Shown piece after piece: positions 33,978-43,439 of a DNA stretch of 64,000 nucleotides (its first letter is position 1; each line of letters starts with the position of its first letter). The notes beneath the pieces were generated by a model. The model did no database searches, was not told the origin of the DNA, and saw nothing but the letters and a program-made list of their open reading frames with translations. A program made the position numbers and the translations under genes. The DNA is taken from assembly GCA_028282705.1 (NCBI GenBank), contig JANQHI010000052.1:62001-126000 (forward strand), written 5' to 3'. This stretch comes from Prolixibacteraceae bacterium. Lineage in GTDB: Bacteria; Bacteroidota; Bacteroidia; Bacteroidales; Prolixibacteraceae.

Positions 33978-35141
33978 ATGATAGAAAGATTATTAAAAAT
34001 ACAACTTAAAGAAGGTTTAACTGAATTTCCAGTGGTAGCAATTCTTGGGCCTAGGCAATGTGGTAAATCTACACTTGCTAAAATGTTGCTCTCAAAAATA
34101 AAAAATGTTGCATACATTGATGCTGAAAAAACTTCAGACAAGCTAAAACTTTCTGATCCTGAGCTGTATTTTGAAATGAATCAAAACAAGCTTATTTGCC
34201 TGGATGAAATCCAAAGGGTGCCAGAAATTTTTCAGCCCATGCGTTCAGAAATTGACTCAAATAGGAAAAATGGCCATTTTTTAGTATTGGGCTCAGCTTC
34301 AAAAGAACTAATAAGGCAAAGCTCTGAAACATTGGCAGGCAGGATACTTTATATCCATTTAACCCCATTTATATTTATAGAAATTTCCAGCACTACTTCC
34401 CTCAAAGAATACTGGAACAGGGGAGGCTTTCCTTTAAGTTTACTAGCTTCTTCCAGAAAAGTAAGTTTCAATTGGCGCGAAAGTTTTATCCAAACCTTCC
34501 TTGAAAGGGATATCCCTCAATTTGGTTTTTCTATTCCTTCTGAGAAAATTAGGAGGTTATGGCTAATGCTTGCCCACAGCCATGCACAAGTTTTAAACCT
34601 TAGCACCCTTGGAAATTCTATGGGGCTTAGCCATAATACAATAAAAAACTATATTGATATCCTCTCAGAAACTTTTATGCTTAGGGTACTCCCCCCATAT
34701 TTTTCAAACCTGGGCAAAAGGCTTATTAAATCACCAAAGGTTTATATTCGCGACCATGGAATCCTTCATGCATTACTAAGGTTAACATCCTTTGATGAAT
34801 TACTAAACCATCCTGTATTTGGTGCATCTTGGGAAGGGATGGTTATAGAAAACCTAATTGCAGTCTCGCCAGGTTGGTCACATTCATATTATAGGACCTC
34901 AAAAGGTTCAGAAATGGATTTGGTCCTAACTTTTGGGGGGAAAATCATTTCCATTGAATGCAACGCTTCAAAAACGCCTCATTTAACCCGGGGTTTCTGG
35001 AATGCCATAGAAGATATCCAGCCAGAAGAAACTTGGATTGTGGCTCCTGTTGAAGAAGGATACCAGTTAAAAAGAAATGTTTGGGTACTGCCACTATTTT
35101 CAGCAATTGAGAAATTAAGAAACATAGCAAATATATTTTAA
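33978..35141 (+). CDS. AAA-type ATPase with DUF4143 C-terminal domain
   Basis: The protein has 387 residues. The N-terminal P-loop domain has Walker A GPRQCGKS, Walker B KLICLDEIQ and a sensor-like LVLGSASKELI. The middle LERDIPQFG segment and winged-helix-like LSTLGNSMGLSHNTIKNYIDIL lead to DUF4143 with LPKVYIRDHGILH-like and WEGMVIENLIA, and a nuclease-fold-like GSEMDLVLTF. This large family occurs in many copies in Bacteroidota and archaea; no role is established. It faces sdhB tail to tail and lies between sdhB and an orphan copy of the sdhB 3' end, so it is an inserted gene. Confidence 0.9.
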   Translation: MIERLLKIQLKEGLTEFPVVAILGPRQCGKSTLAKMLLSKIKNVAYIDAEKTSDKLKLSDPELYFEMNQNKLICLDEIQRVPEIFQPMRSEIDSNRKNGHFLVLGSASKELIRQSSETLAGRILYIHLTPFIFIEISSTTSLKEYWNRGGFPLSLLASSRKVSFNWRESFIQTFLERDIPQFGFSIPSEKIRRLWLMLAHSHAQVLNLSTLGNSMGLSHNTIKNYIDILSETFMLRVLPPYFSNLGKRLIKSPKVYIRDHGILHALLRLTSFDELLNHPVFGASWEGMVIENLIAVSPGWSHSYYRTSKGSEMDLVLTFGGKIISIECNASKTPHLTRGFWNAIEDIQPEETWIVAPVEEGYQLKRNVWVLPLFSAIEKLRNIANIF

Positions 35142-35145
35142 TAAG

Positions 35146-35180
35146 AAAAGCCCCTCCATCAGCTGATGAAAAGGCTTTTT
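35146..35180. terminator. Terminator between the ATPase gene and sdhB
   Basis: AAAAGCC and GGCTTTT form the outer stem with an inner CATCAGCTGATG palindrome, and a T run follows on the plus strand with A before it. It can end both convergent transcripts, and would be the new sdhB terminator delivered with the insertion. Confidence 0.75.
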
Positions 35181-35201
35181 ATATCTATGCCATCCTCCTA
35201 T

Positions 35202-35963
35202 TTATTCTGAGAACCTTGCAACCAAGTATTCCCTGTTGAGCCTGGCAATGTTGTTAATAGATATGCTTTTAGGGCATTCTACCTCACAAGCACCTGTGTT
35301 AGTACATCCACCAAACCCTAGTTTATCCATTTGGGCAACCATGTTGCGTGCCCTGCGTTTTGCTTCAACTTTTCCTTGAGGCAATTTAGCCAGGTGTGAA
35401 ACTTTCGCTGATACAAACAACATGGCAGAAGAGTTTTTACAAGCTGCTACACACGCCCCACAGCCAATACATGCTGCTGCATCCATAGCTTCCTCTGCAT
35501 CATCATACCCAATTGGGATTGCATTCCCATCAGGGACACCACCTGTATTGACAGAAACAAAACCTCCAGCCTGAAGTATTTTGTCAAATGCTGTCCTATC
35601 TACAATTAAGTCTTTAATAACAGGGAAAGCAGCTGCCCTCCAAGGTTCAATTGTTATGGTATCACCATCTTTAAACTTGCGCATGTGTAGTTGGCAGGTG
35701 GTAATTTCAGTGTCTGGTCCATGGGCACGCCCATTAATGAACAAACTACATGTACCACAGATACCTTCCCTACAATCATGGTCAAATGCAATAGGGTCAA
35801 TCCCTTTCTGGATAAGTTCATCATTCAGGATATCCATCATCTCAAGGAAAGAAGATCCAGTTGATATATTCTCAATTTTGTAAGTTTCAAACCTACCTTT
35901 TTCTGTTGCCCTGTTTTGGCGCCAAACTTTGATATATAGTTTTTTTAGAATTTTATCAGCCAT
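35202..35963 (-). CDS. sdhB: Succinate dehydrogenase/fumarate reductase iron-sulfur subunit
   Basis: The protein has 253 residues. The [2Fe-2S] cluster is bound by [12 protein letters not shown] and a later TCQLHM; the [4Fe-4S] by [12 protein letters not shown]; the [3Fe-4S] by [14 protein letters not shown]. It passes electrons between the flavoprotein and the membrane cytochrome of respiratory complex II. It is the last gene of sdhCAB, 33 bp after sdhA. The last 68 bases are repeated at 33797-33864 with silent changes, so this 3' end may have been rewritten when the ATPase gene arrived; the protein is intact. Confidence 0.97.
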   Translation of the reverse strand: MADKILKKLYIKVWRQNRATEKGRFETYKIENISTGSSFLEMMDILNDELIQKGIDPIAFDHDCREGICGTCSLFINGRAHGPDTEITTCQLHMRKFKDGDTITIEPWRAAAFPVIKDLIVDRTAFDKILQAGGFVSVNTGGVPDGNAIPIGYDDAEEAMDAAACIGCGACVAACKNSSAMLFVSAKVSHLAKLPQGKVEAKRRARNMVAQMDKLGFGGCTNTGACEVECPKSISINNIARLNREYLVARFSE

Positions 35964-35996
35964 TTTTTTGATTTTAAATTATTAGACTAACAGGCC

Positions 35997-37937
35997 TTAC
36001 TTATAACTCCTTTGAGTAAGCTTGACATTTTCAAAAACCAGCCCTTCTTTATGCAATACAGGCTCCTGGTTTTCTCCTTTATACTCCCAGCAAGACACAT
36101 ATGTGAATTTCTCATCATTGCGTTTTGCCTCACCTTCCTCAGTAGCTGACTCTTCGCGGAAATGGCCACCACATGATTCATTCCTGTCCAGTGCATCCAT
36201 GGCCATTAATTCGCCAATATCAAAGAAATCTGCTAACCTTCCTGCTTTTTCCAGTTCAGGGTTCAGGTTATCCATCTCTCCAGGTATTTTTACATCTTTC
36301 CAGAATTCTTCCCTTAGTTCCCTGATCTCCTTGATAGCTACTTTCAAGCCTTCTTCATTTCGTGACATACCCACATTGTCCCACATGGTTTGCCCCAACT
36401 TTTTGTGGAAATAATCAACTGTTTTTGATCCTTTAATATTGAACAGTTTTTCCAGTTTGCCTGTAACAGCCTTTTCAGCTTCTTCAAACTCAGGAGCATT
36501 GGTATCTGTTTTTGGTACCATTATTTCATCAGCCAGGTAATCCCCAATGGTATAAGGCAATATGAAATACCCATCAGCTAACCCTTGCATCAGGGCAGAT
36601 GCCCCAAGCCTGTTGGCACCATGGTCTGAGAAGTTTGCTTCACCAATTGAATACAGCCCTGGAACAGTGGTCATCAGGTTATAATCAACCCATGTTCCAC
36701 CCATTGAATAGTGGATAGCTGGATAGATCATCATTGGCTCTTTATATGGGTCAACATCTGTAATTTTTTCATACATCTGGAACAAGTTCCCATAACGCGC
36801 TTCTATTACATTTTTCCCCAACCTTTCAATGGAATATTTAAAATCAAGGAATACTGCTTTTCCTTCAGCATTTACTCCAAAACCTGCATCACAACGTTCT
36901 TTTGCGGCACGCGAAGCGACATCCCTTGGCACCAGGTTACCATATGAAGGATACCTCCTTTCAAGGTAAAAATCCTTGTCTTCATCAGGTATATCATTAG
37001 AGCCTATTTCACTCTTCTGCAGCTTTATAGCATCTTCTTTTTTCTTAGGTACCCAAACACGCCCATCATTCCTTAATGACTCAGACATTAGGGTTAGTTT
37101 TGATTGCTGGTCACCATGTACTGGTATGCAAGTTGGGTGTATCTGTACAAAACACGGGTTAGCCATCATAGCTCCTTTTTTGTAACATTGCCAAGCTGCT
37201 GACCCATTGCTTCCCATAGCATTGGTTGACAGGAAGAACACGTTCCCATAACCACCACTGGCAACCACAACTGCATGTGCACCAAACCTTTTCACTTCAC
37301 CAGTTACCAGGTCACGTGTGATAATTCCGCGTGCTTTGCCATCAATAATAACCACATCAAGCATTTCGTGGCGGTTGTACATTTCAACATTCCCTTTGTT
37401 GATTTGGCGGTTTAATGCTTGGTAAGCCCCAATCAGGAGTTGCTGCCCAGTTTGCCCCCTGGCATAGAATGTCCTACTGACCAAAACCCCTCCAAATGAG
37501 CGGTTAGCCAGTGTGCCACCATATTCGCGCCCAAATGGTACACCCTGTGCAACACACTGGTCAATGATATTTGGAGAGACTTCTGCTAACCTGTACACAT
37601 TAGCTTCACGTGCACGATAATCACCCCCTTTAATAGTATCATAAAATAACCTGAAAACAGAGTCATTGTCATTTTGGTAGTTTTTAGCTGCATTGATACC
37701 TCCTTGGGCTGCAATTGAGTGAGCCCTCCTTGGGCTATCCTGGTAACAGAATGCTTTAACTTTGTAACCTAGTTCAGCCAATGAGGCTGCAGCTGATGCA
37801 CCACCTAAACCTGTACCAACAACAATAACTTCTAACTTCCTTTTATTTGCAGGGCTCACAACTTTAATGGCTGCTTTATGCTTATTCCACTTTTCAGCTA
37901 AAGGCCCTTCTGGTATTTTTGAATTTAATATGCTCAT
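35997..37937 (-). CDS. sdhA: Succinate dehydrogenase/fumarate reductase flavoprotein subunit
   Basis: The protein has 646 residues, the length of the Bacteroidota/epsilon-type FrdA. The FAD-binding [19 protein letters not shown], the [14 protein letters not shown] segment with the covalent-FAD histidine, the active-site [10 protein letters not shown] and the [21 protein letters not shown] motif are all present. It oxidises succinate (or reduces fumarate) at the cytoplasmic face. It follows sdhC by 20 bp and precedes sdhB. Confidence 0.97.
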   Translation of the reverse strand: MSILNSKIPEGPLAEKWNKHKAAIKVVSPANKRKLEVIVVGTGLGGASAAASLAELGYKVKAFCYQDSPRRAHSIAAQGGINAAKNYQNDNDSVFRLFYDTIKGGDYRAREANVYRLAEVSPNIIDQCVAQGVPFGREYGGTLANRSFGGVLVSRTFYARGQTGQQLLIGAYQALNRQINKGNVEMYNRHEMLDVVIIDGKARGIITRDLVTGEVKRFGAHAVVVASGGYGNVFFLSTNAMGSNGSAAWQCYKKGAMMANPCFVQIHPTCIPVHGDQQSKLTLMSESLRNDGRVWVPKKKEDAIKLQKSEIGSNDIPDEDKDFYLERRYPSYGNLVPRDVASRAAKERCDAGFGVNAEGKAVFLDFKYSIERLGKNVIEARYGNLFQMYEKITDVDPYKEPMMIYPAIHYSMGGTWVDYNLMTTVPGLYSIGEANFSDHGANRLGASALMQGLADGYFILPYTIGDYLADEIMVPKTDTNAPEFEEAEKAVTGKLEKLFNIKGSKTVDYFHKKLGQTMWDNVGMSRNEEGLKVAIKEIRELREEFWKDVKIPGEMDNLNPELEKAGRLADFFDIGELMAMDALDRNESCGGHFREESATEEGEAKRNDEKFTYVSCWEYKGENQEPVLHKEGLVFENVKLTQRSYK

Positions 37938-37957
37938 ATCTGATTTTGTCTAGATGG

Positions 37958-38638
37958 TTAAAATTTAATCATGAAATACAATGGGATAATTGCAAAGCCT
38001 AAAGCAATGATAACTGAATATACATAACCAACTGCTTTCAGGCGTTTCATCCAATTTTTATTATTTAACCCAACTGTGTGGAATGAAGACCAAAAGCCAT
38101 GGGATAAATGGATCCCCAACAAAATACCCCCTACTATATAAAATATACAATAAGGGACACTTGATTTGAACAAGCCTGCTACCAATGTATAGCTATCTTC
38201 AATTTCAACACCATCAATGTGTAGTACCCCTAGCTCTTCAGGGTTAAATTTAATTACCCAGAAAAAATTAATAATATGCACCACCAGGAAAACTAAAACC
38301 AATGCCCCAAGGATCAGCATATTTCTTGAAGCCCAGGTACTTGAAACTGCCAAGCTTTGCTTTTTATAACCAACTGGCCTGGCTCTGTAATTTTGGTAAG
38401 ACAATATTAGCGACCAGATGATATGGATGGCAAAACCTAACCCAAGGACAGGCTCCATAATTTTTATTGCAGGGTTTGAAGCCATAAAATGGGCACCCAT
38501 GTTAAATAACTCACCCGTGTCGTCAAAAATCAACAATAAATTAAGCGTCAAATGCACAGCCATAAATACCATTAGGAATAACCCTGTGATACTCATTAAA
38601 AATTTCCTGCCAATTGACGTAAATAGAAAATTGCTCAT
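37958..38638 (-). CDS. sdhC: Succinate dehydrogenase cytochrome b subunit
   Basis: The protein has 226 residues with five hydrophobic segments, the single-subunit cytochrome b558-type anchor that replaces SdhC plus SdhD in Bacteroidota. Histidines suited to bind two hemes lie in FMAVHLTLN, GFAIHIIW, FLVVHIIN and LGIHLSHGFWSS. It anchors the complex and exchanges electrons with menaquinone. First gene of sdhCAB; the promoter must lie in the AT-rich gap upstream. Confidence 0.94.
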   Translation of the reverse strand: MSNFLFTSIGRKFLMSITGLFLMVFMAVHLTLNLLLIFDDTGELFNMGAHFMASNPAIKIMEPVLGLGFAIHIIWSLILSYQNYRARPVGYKKQSLAVSSTWASRNMLILGALVLVFLVVHIINFFWVIKFNPEELGVLHIDGVEIEDSYTLVAGLFKSSVPYCIFYIVGGILLGIHLSHGFWSSFHTVGLNNKNWMKRLKAVGYVYSVIIALGFAIIPLYFMIKF

Positions 38639-39014
38639 AGATTCACATTTATTTGTTTGTTGTCAAAATTTATTCTCTTAGTATAGTTTGATTCCCAAAT
38701 CACTAACAAAATTAACACACTTATTTAATAATTGCTTTTCCAGAACAATTATTATATGCTCATTCCCCCTTATAAGATTGGCCACAAATATGCAAGATTT
38801 AAACTGCATAACCAGTTAAATTTTTATTAATTGAATGTTTTCTTAATTCTTTGGTAAACTGTTATGTATTTATATGTACATATTATTTTCAATATTATGA
38901 AAATAAGGTTTGAAAAGGAAAGAGTTTTGTCATCAATTAGGGTACTGATCAATTTGTTATAAAACAATATGCCAAAAGTTTGTAACTTACAGAAAAACCA
39001 AAAACCTGAAAGCT
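38639..39014. other. Divergent AT-rich promoter region
   Basis: This 376-bp gap separates the divergent sdhC and serine hydrolase genes. It contains a TATTTTC/GAAAATA hairpin near 38883-38904 and a minus-strand TAATTTTG (38714-38707) that may be an sdh -7 box. I see no gene or RNA in it. Confidence 0.5.
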
Positions 39015-40100
39015 ATGAACAATACATTCCTTAAACTCAAGATAATCTTCTTGTTATTTTCACTTATAATTATCCAAGGATGCAAAAAACAGCCTTACAA
39101 CTTTGCTGAAGCAGAAAAGGTTGTAGAAAAAATGGTTGAAGAAAACGAAATCCCAGGCCTGGCAGTAACTGTTTCAAAAGGAGGGGAAATTGTTTGGTCA
39201 GAAGGGTTTGGTTGGGCTGAAATTGAACAAGGCATACCTGCTAACCCTTCAAAGACCAAATTCAGGATAGGAAGTATTTCAAAGCCACTGGCTACTGCTG
39301 CACTTGGCATACTGATGGATGTAGGTAAAATTGGACTTGACATCCCTGTACAGGAATATGTGCCTACCTTCCCTGAAAAAAGATGGGCTATTACCACTAG
39401 GCAAGTTGCAGGGCATACAGCAGGTATCAGGCATTATAAAAACCAGGAATGGCTTTCAGCAAAACGCTACTTGACTGTTTTGGAGGGGCTTCAGATATTC
39501 CAGGATGACTCATTGTTGTTTGAGCCTGGTACTGATTATAACTATTCCAGCTATGGGTTTAACCTGTTAAGTGCCATTATTGAGGGAGCTGCTAGCAAAG
39601 AATTCCTAGCCTATATGCAAAACAATGTATTTGACCCCATTGGCATGGAAAATACCATTGCGGATTATACTGACTCACTAATTGTAAACAGGGCAGGTTG
39701 TTATTCAATGTCAGGAGGAAAAATAATTAATGCAGCCTATGTTGATAATAGTTACAAATGGGCTGGAGGCGGCTTTTTATCAACTTCTGAAGACCTTGTG
39801 AAATTTGGGAATGCCATGCTTTACAATACCATTATTTCTGAAGAAACCACAACCATAATGACTACTTCACAAAAGCTAGCAAATGGGAAAGAAACAGGTT
39901 ATGGAATAGGTTGGTTTGTTGATAAAAATGACTTTGAAAGACCTTATTTTGGCCATGCAGGTGGCTCTGTGGGAGGAAGGTGTGAGCTGGTAATTTTCCC
40001 AAAAGAAGAGCTGGTTGTAGCCATTACCACCAATGACTCCAGGGCAAACCTGAGTGCTGTGCATGAGTTGGCTGAGGTATTTTTGGGAGAGGAAGAATAA
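39015..40100 (+). CDS. Serine hydrolase of the beta-lactamase class C/EstB family, lipoprotein
   Basis: The protein has 361 residues. IIIQGC is a lipobox. The penicillin-binding fold has the SxxK nucleophile motif in RIGSISKPLATA, the YxN-type motif in DYNYSSYGFN and the late HAGGSVGG motif. Members are peptidases, esterases or D-amino-acid amidases; beta-lactam hydrolysis is not implied. It is monocistronic, and the convergent small gene behind it ends in a shared hairpin region. Confidence 0.9.
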   Translation: MNNTFLKLKIIFLLFSLIIIQGCKKQPYNFAEAEKVVEKMVEENEIPGLAVTVSKGGEIVWSEGFGWAEIEQGIPANPSKTKFRIGSISKPLATAALGILMDVGKIGLDIPVQEYVPTFPEKRWAITTRQVAGHTAGIRHYKNQEWLSAKRYLTVLEGLQIFQDDSLLFEPGTDYNYSSYGFNLLSAIIEGAASKEFLAYMQNNVFDPIGMENTIADYTDSLIVNRAGCYSMSGGKIINAAYVDNSYKWAGGGFLSTSEDLVKFGNAMLYNTIISEETTTIMTTSQKLANGKETGYGIGWFVDKNDFERPYFGHAGGSVGGRCELVIFPKEELVVAITTNDSRANLSAVHELAEVFLGEEE

Positions 40101-40129
40101 AAAAACTTCTCCCAATTTTGGGAGAAGTT
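40097..40129 (-). terminator. Intrinsic terminator
   Basis: AACTTCTCCC and GGGAGAAGTT form a perfect 10-bp stem with a 6-base loop. A T run follows on the minus strand, so it ends the GT39/small-protein transcript; it lies just behind the serine hydrolase stop and may help end that transcript too. Confidence 0.8.
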
Positions 40130-40217
40130 GTAGTTGGCTTAAATTAGTATGGCTGGCCGGCAAATTGGCCTTTGCTTTTACTAATATTTTTAATCTAAAT
40201 TGTGCTTTAGAGACTGT

Positions 40218-40475
40218 TTATTTCTTCTTTTTCCTAATGGCAGCAAAAACTACCACTCCTGCAATTACTAAAACCGCAATGCCTCCATACACCAGTGTTT
40301 TATTATCAGATTCAGTTTCTGTTTGCCCCTCATCAAGGATAATGGTATCCTCCATATGGGAGCTATCAACTGGTGCAGCATCAAGGTAGGTAACATCATT
40401 TTGTGCTTTCAGGCTACCTGCAAAAACAACCAAGGATATGGCTGCTATTGAAATAATGTAACTTAATTTTTTCAT
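40218..40475 (-). CDS. Small single-pass membrane protein with signal peptide
   Basis: The protein has 85 residues. MKKLSYIISIAAISLVVFAG is a signal peptide cleaved near LKAQ; a short acidic extracytoplasmic region follows; then VYGGIAVLVIAGVVVFAAI is a membrane helix ending in RKKKK on the cytoplasmic side. The layout resembles small type I proteins beside glycan genes. It is 15 bp downstream of the GT39 gene and probably in its operon. No family is recognised. Confidence 0.68.
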   Translation of the reverse strand: MKKLSYIISIAAISLVVFAGSLKAQNDVTYLDAAPVDSSHMEDTIILDEGQTETESDNKTLVYGGIAVLVIAGVVVFAAIRKKKK

Positions 40476-40490
40476 CTTATTTTCTTTTCA

Positions 40491-42485
40491 TTAAACATTA
40501 TATTTTATTCTTAATTGATTGGCTTTTTCTAATTCCCCTGTTGCTTCATAACACTTGATCAGGTATGGAATTACTTTGAAATACCTTGGGTTTATTCTTA
40601 CCAGGTTGTTCAATTCAGCCAATGCTTGCTTATATTCTTTTAATTGTATTTGTTTTTTTGCCTTCAACAATTTAATGGGTTCATATTCAGGATGTATTTT
40701 TTCACTTTCAGAAATAACCCTATCCATTTTTTCAAGCTCTCCCAGTGCCAGGAGTGATTCTGCCAAATACACCATAATATTTAAATCATTGGGGTCATTA
40801 TTTACTGCTTTTGACAACCTTTTTTTTGCATTTTCAAAGTCCCTGCTTTTATAAGCTTTATAACCATTTACAGCACAGGTATCCTGCCTTTTCACAATAA
40901 CCACAGAAGGGTTTCCAAGATGATAGAATTCTTTAACCACATTAGTTGGTTTCCAGGTTTTGTTTTTTAACTGGTATGGGTGGATATAATTAACACCCAG
41001 TAAAGCATAGTCCCATTCCTTTGAAATTTTATCATAAAAGTGGACATAATTAACTTCAATATCTTCCCTGTCAAAAAGATAAGGGCCCACATTAAAATTG
41101 GCTGCTATGGCTATCTTCCTCCCTTTCCTTTCTTCACCTAATTCCTGATCCAACCAGGTGGCAGCTTTTTTCATTTCATGCCAGTAATAGTCATATTCAT
41201 AACCAGACCAGGCTTTTTTATTAAAACTTGCCAGGCTGTTGAAATAAATATAATCTGATGGGAATGTTTTAATTGTGTGGGACACTGGTAAAACAGCCAG
41301 TATAGCTAATCCTGCCACTACTCCAATTAACTTTGCCTTTTTAAGCTTTGTTAAAAGATACCATACCCCTGCAGCAGAGAGGGCAACAAATGGGGCATAT
41401 ATAAAATACATCTGCCTCCAGCCACTGTATAAGTTTGATTTTATGCTGACTACATAAACCACAGGGAATAAAAATGCAAAAGCCAGGAACCCAATATTAA
41501 AATAATAGGTATTACTTTCATTTTTATTGAGGGCCAGATATACAACCATAGAGATGACCCCTATCCAAACAATTTCAGGAATAGAGATCAACAACCATTT
41601 AGGCAGGTAGTACCAAGGTAAATTGGTGCTCCAGTAAACATCTCCTTCAAAAATTTGCTTTATGCTGATCTTATAATGCTCCATTACTGATAATGCCTCC
41701 AATGGGTTTTTTATTGGATTGATCAACCCATAGGGCCAAAAAGCCAGTGAAAAGAAATACCCAACTGTAACCAATACAATTGCTTTAGGTATGATCTTTT
41801 TCCAGAAAGCTGTATCAGCTAACCATTTTCTTCCTTCACTATTATTGATCAGAAACCAGGTTACAAATGCCAACCCTGCATACATAAATAAAACCAGCCC
41901 CCCTATCCTAACTGAATTGGTGAAAGCAATCCCAAAAGCCAGGAAAAAGATGGTTGCCCATCTTGGGTTGGGCATTTCTTTAAAAGCTTTCAAAATGAAT
42001 AAAATGCTCCAAGCATACCCAAGTGCAAAAGGGATATCTTTCAGGTTACCATAAACATGCCCCATCAGCCTGGGAGAAATGAATGCTAAACCCATAGCTA
42101 TGATCCCGGCCAAATGGCTTCCTGTCAGTTCAATGGTAATTAGCCCAATTACCAGCAACAATAAAAGACCAACCAAGGCTCCTATAAAATGGCGTATTAG
42201 GTATTCATCTTCAATAGAAAAAACCCTGTTTATAAGTGCTGATAAATTATCAACTGATTGCCCATAATATTTAAGGTGTGATGTTGGGGTATTCAGGCAA
42301 GCAGTGTTTTCTCCTTTTGAATAATACCAGTCAACTACCTTTTCCCCTTGTTTATAATGAATGAGTTCATCAATATTGATAGCAGCACCAGGAGCCAGGA
42401 ACAACATCAAAACCAGTAATAAACCAGCAAATCCCCAAAAGTATTTGTGGTTTAATTTATCCCCTATTTTAATGCTGTCCCTCAT
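40491..42485 (-). CDS. GT39-like membrane glycosyltransferase with C-terminal TPR repeats
   Basis: The protein has 664 residues. About ten membrane helices carry a GT-C pattern; the first extracytoplasmic loop AAINIDELIHYKQGE contains the acidic catalytic site expected for Asp-based polyprenol-phosphate-sugar transferases. RLMGHVYGNLKDIPFALGYA fits the family. Residues from about 540 are TPR-like (AYKSRDFENAKKRLSKAVNN, NIMVYLAESLLALGELEKM). It would transfer a sugar from a polyprenyl carrier outside the cytoplasmic membrane. The GT2 gene immediately upstream (28 bp) likely makes that polyprenyl donor. Confidence 0.83.
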   Translation of the reverse strand: MRDSIKIGDKLNHKYFWGFAGLLLVLMLFLAPGAAINIDELIHYKQGEKVVDWYYSKGENTACLNTPTSHLKYYGQSVDNLSALINRVFSIEDEYLIRHFIGALVGLLLLLVIGLITIELTGSHLAGIIAMGLAFISPRLMGHVYGNLKDIPFALGYAWSILFILKAFKEMPNPRWATIFFLAFGIAFTNSVRIGGLVLFMYAGLAFVTWFLINNSEGRKWLADTAFWKKIIPKAIVLVTVGYFFSLAFWPYGLINPIKNPLEALSVMEHYKISIKQIFEGDVYWSTNLPWYYLPKWLLISIPEIVWIGVISMVVYLALNKNESNTYYFNIGFLAFAFLFPVVYVVSIKSNLYSGWRQMYFIYAPFVALSAAGVWYLLTKLKKAKLIGVVAGLAILAVLPVSHTIKTFPSDYIYFNSLASFNKKAWSGYEYDYYWHEMKKAATWLDQELGEERKGRKIAIAANFNVGPYLFDREDIEVNYVHFYDKISKEWDYALLGVNYIHPYQLKNKTWKPTNVVKEFYHLGNPSVVIVKRQDTCAVNGYKAYKSRDFENAKKRLSKAVNNDPNDLNIMVYLAESLLALGELEKMDRVISESEKIHPEYEPIKLLKAKKQIQLKEYKQALAELNNLVRINPRYFKVIPYLIKCYEATGELEKANQLRIKYNV

Positions 42486-42513
42486 CCCAGCTAAGTTAAA
42501 TCTATCCTATTTC

Positions 42514-43428
42514 TCATTCAACAATTTCTTTTATAAAATACAATGGGCGGTTTTGTGTTTCCTTGTATATCCTGTATACATATTCCCCAATTACTCCCAG
42601 GAATGTAAGCTGCACAGCCCCAAGGAAATAAAGGCTTATCATAGTTGAAGACCACCCCAGGGGGGCAAAGCCCAACAGCTTGCTCAATACAATATAAATG
42701 ACAGCCCCAAAAACAGTTACTAAACCTACTAAACCAAGGTAAAGGCATAATTTGACAGGCCATTTTGAAAAGGAAAAGATGGCATCTAATGCCAATAAAA
42801 AGAGTTTGGAGAAGCTCATTTTATTTTCTCCCCGAGCCCTTTCATTCCTCTCATAATCCACATAATAATTCCTGAACCCTGCAAATACCCTTAAACCTGG
42901 TATGTACCTGTTTTTCTCCTGCATTGAATTAATGGACAGGGCAACCTGCCTTTTCATCATACAAAAGTTCCCCTCATTTTCAATACCCTGTATGCCACTT
43001 AACTTTTTAAACAGTTTGTGGAACAACCTGGTAAACAATTTCTTCCCTGAACGTTCAGGCATTTTAATCCTCCTGCCAGTAACCAGGTCATACTCTTTTT
43101 CTTTAAGGGTGTTTAAAAACCCAGGAAGCAGTTCAGGAGGATCTTGTAAATCCCCATCCAACATGGCTATATAATCACCTTTAGCATAAGCCAGCCCTGC
43201 TGAATAGGCAGCCTGGTGCCCAAAATTCCTGGAAAGGGATATGATCTTTATTTGCTGGTATTGCTTTTTTAAATCCAGTAAAACTGGGAATGTATTGTCA
43301 GTACTCCCATCATCCACACAAATGACCTCAAGAGCTTCACCAACATCTTGGAAAGCACCCATAATCCTGCCTATCAATTCCTTGACTACCAGTTCTTCAT
43401 TATATGCAGGTGTAATTACTGAGATCAT
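42514..43428 (-). CDS. Polyprenyl-phosphate glycosyltransferase (GT2; DPM1/GtrB-like)
   Basis: The protein has 304 residues. SVITPAYNEE, VDDGSTDNTF and AMLDGDLQDPPE are the hallmark motifs of the DPM1/GtrB/ArnC group, with SRNFGHQAAYSAGL in between. Two C-terminal membrane helices follow (about 225-285). It charges polyprenyl phosphate with a sugar at the cytoplasmic side. It lies directly upstream of the GT39-like gene in the same operon, a natural donor-acceptor pair for periplasmic glycosylation. Confidence 0.92.
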   Translation of the reverse strand: MISVITPAYNEELVVKELIGRIMGAFQDVGEALEVICVDDGSTDNTFPVLLDLKKQYQQIKIISLSRNFGHQAAYSAGLAYAKGDYIAMLDGDLQDPPELLPGFLNTLKEKEYDLVTGRRIKMPERSGKKLFTRLFHKLFKKLSGIQGIENEGNFCMMKRQVALSINSMQEKNRYIPGLRVFAGFRNYYVDYERNERARGENKMSFSKLFLLALDAIFSFSKWPVKLCLYLGLVGLVTVFGAVIYIVLSKLLGFAPLGWSSTMISLYFLGAVQLTFLGVIGEYVYRIYKETQNRPLYFIKEIVE

Positions 43429-43439
43429 TTTTTGTTCCT

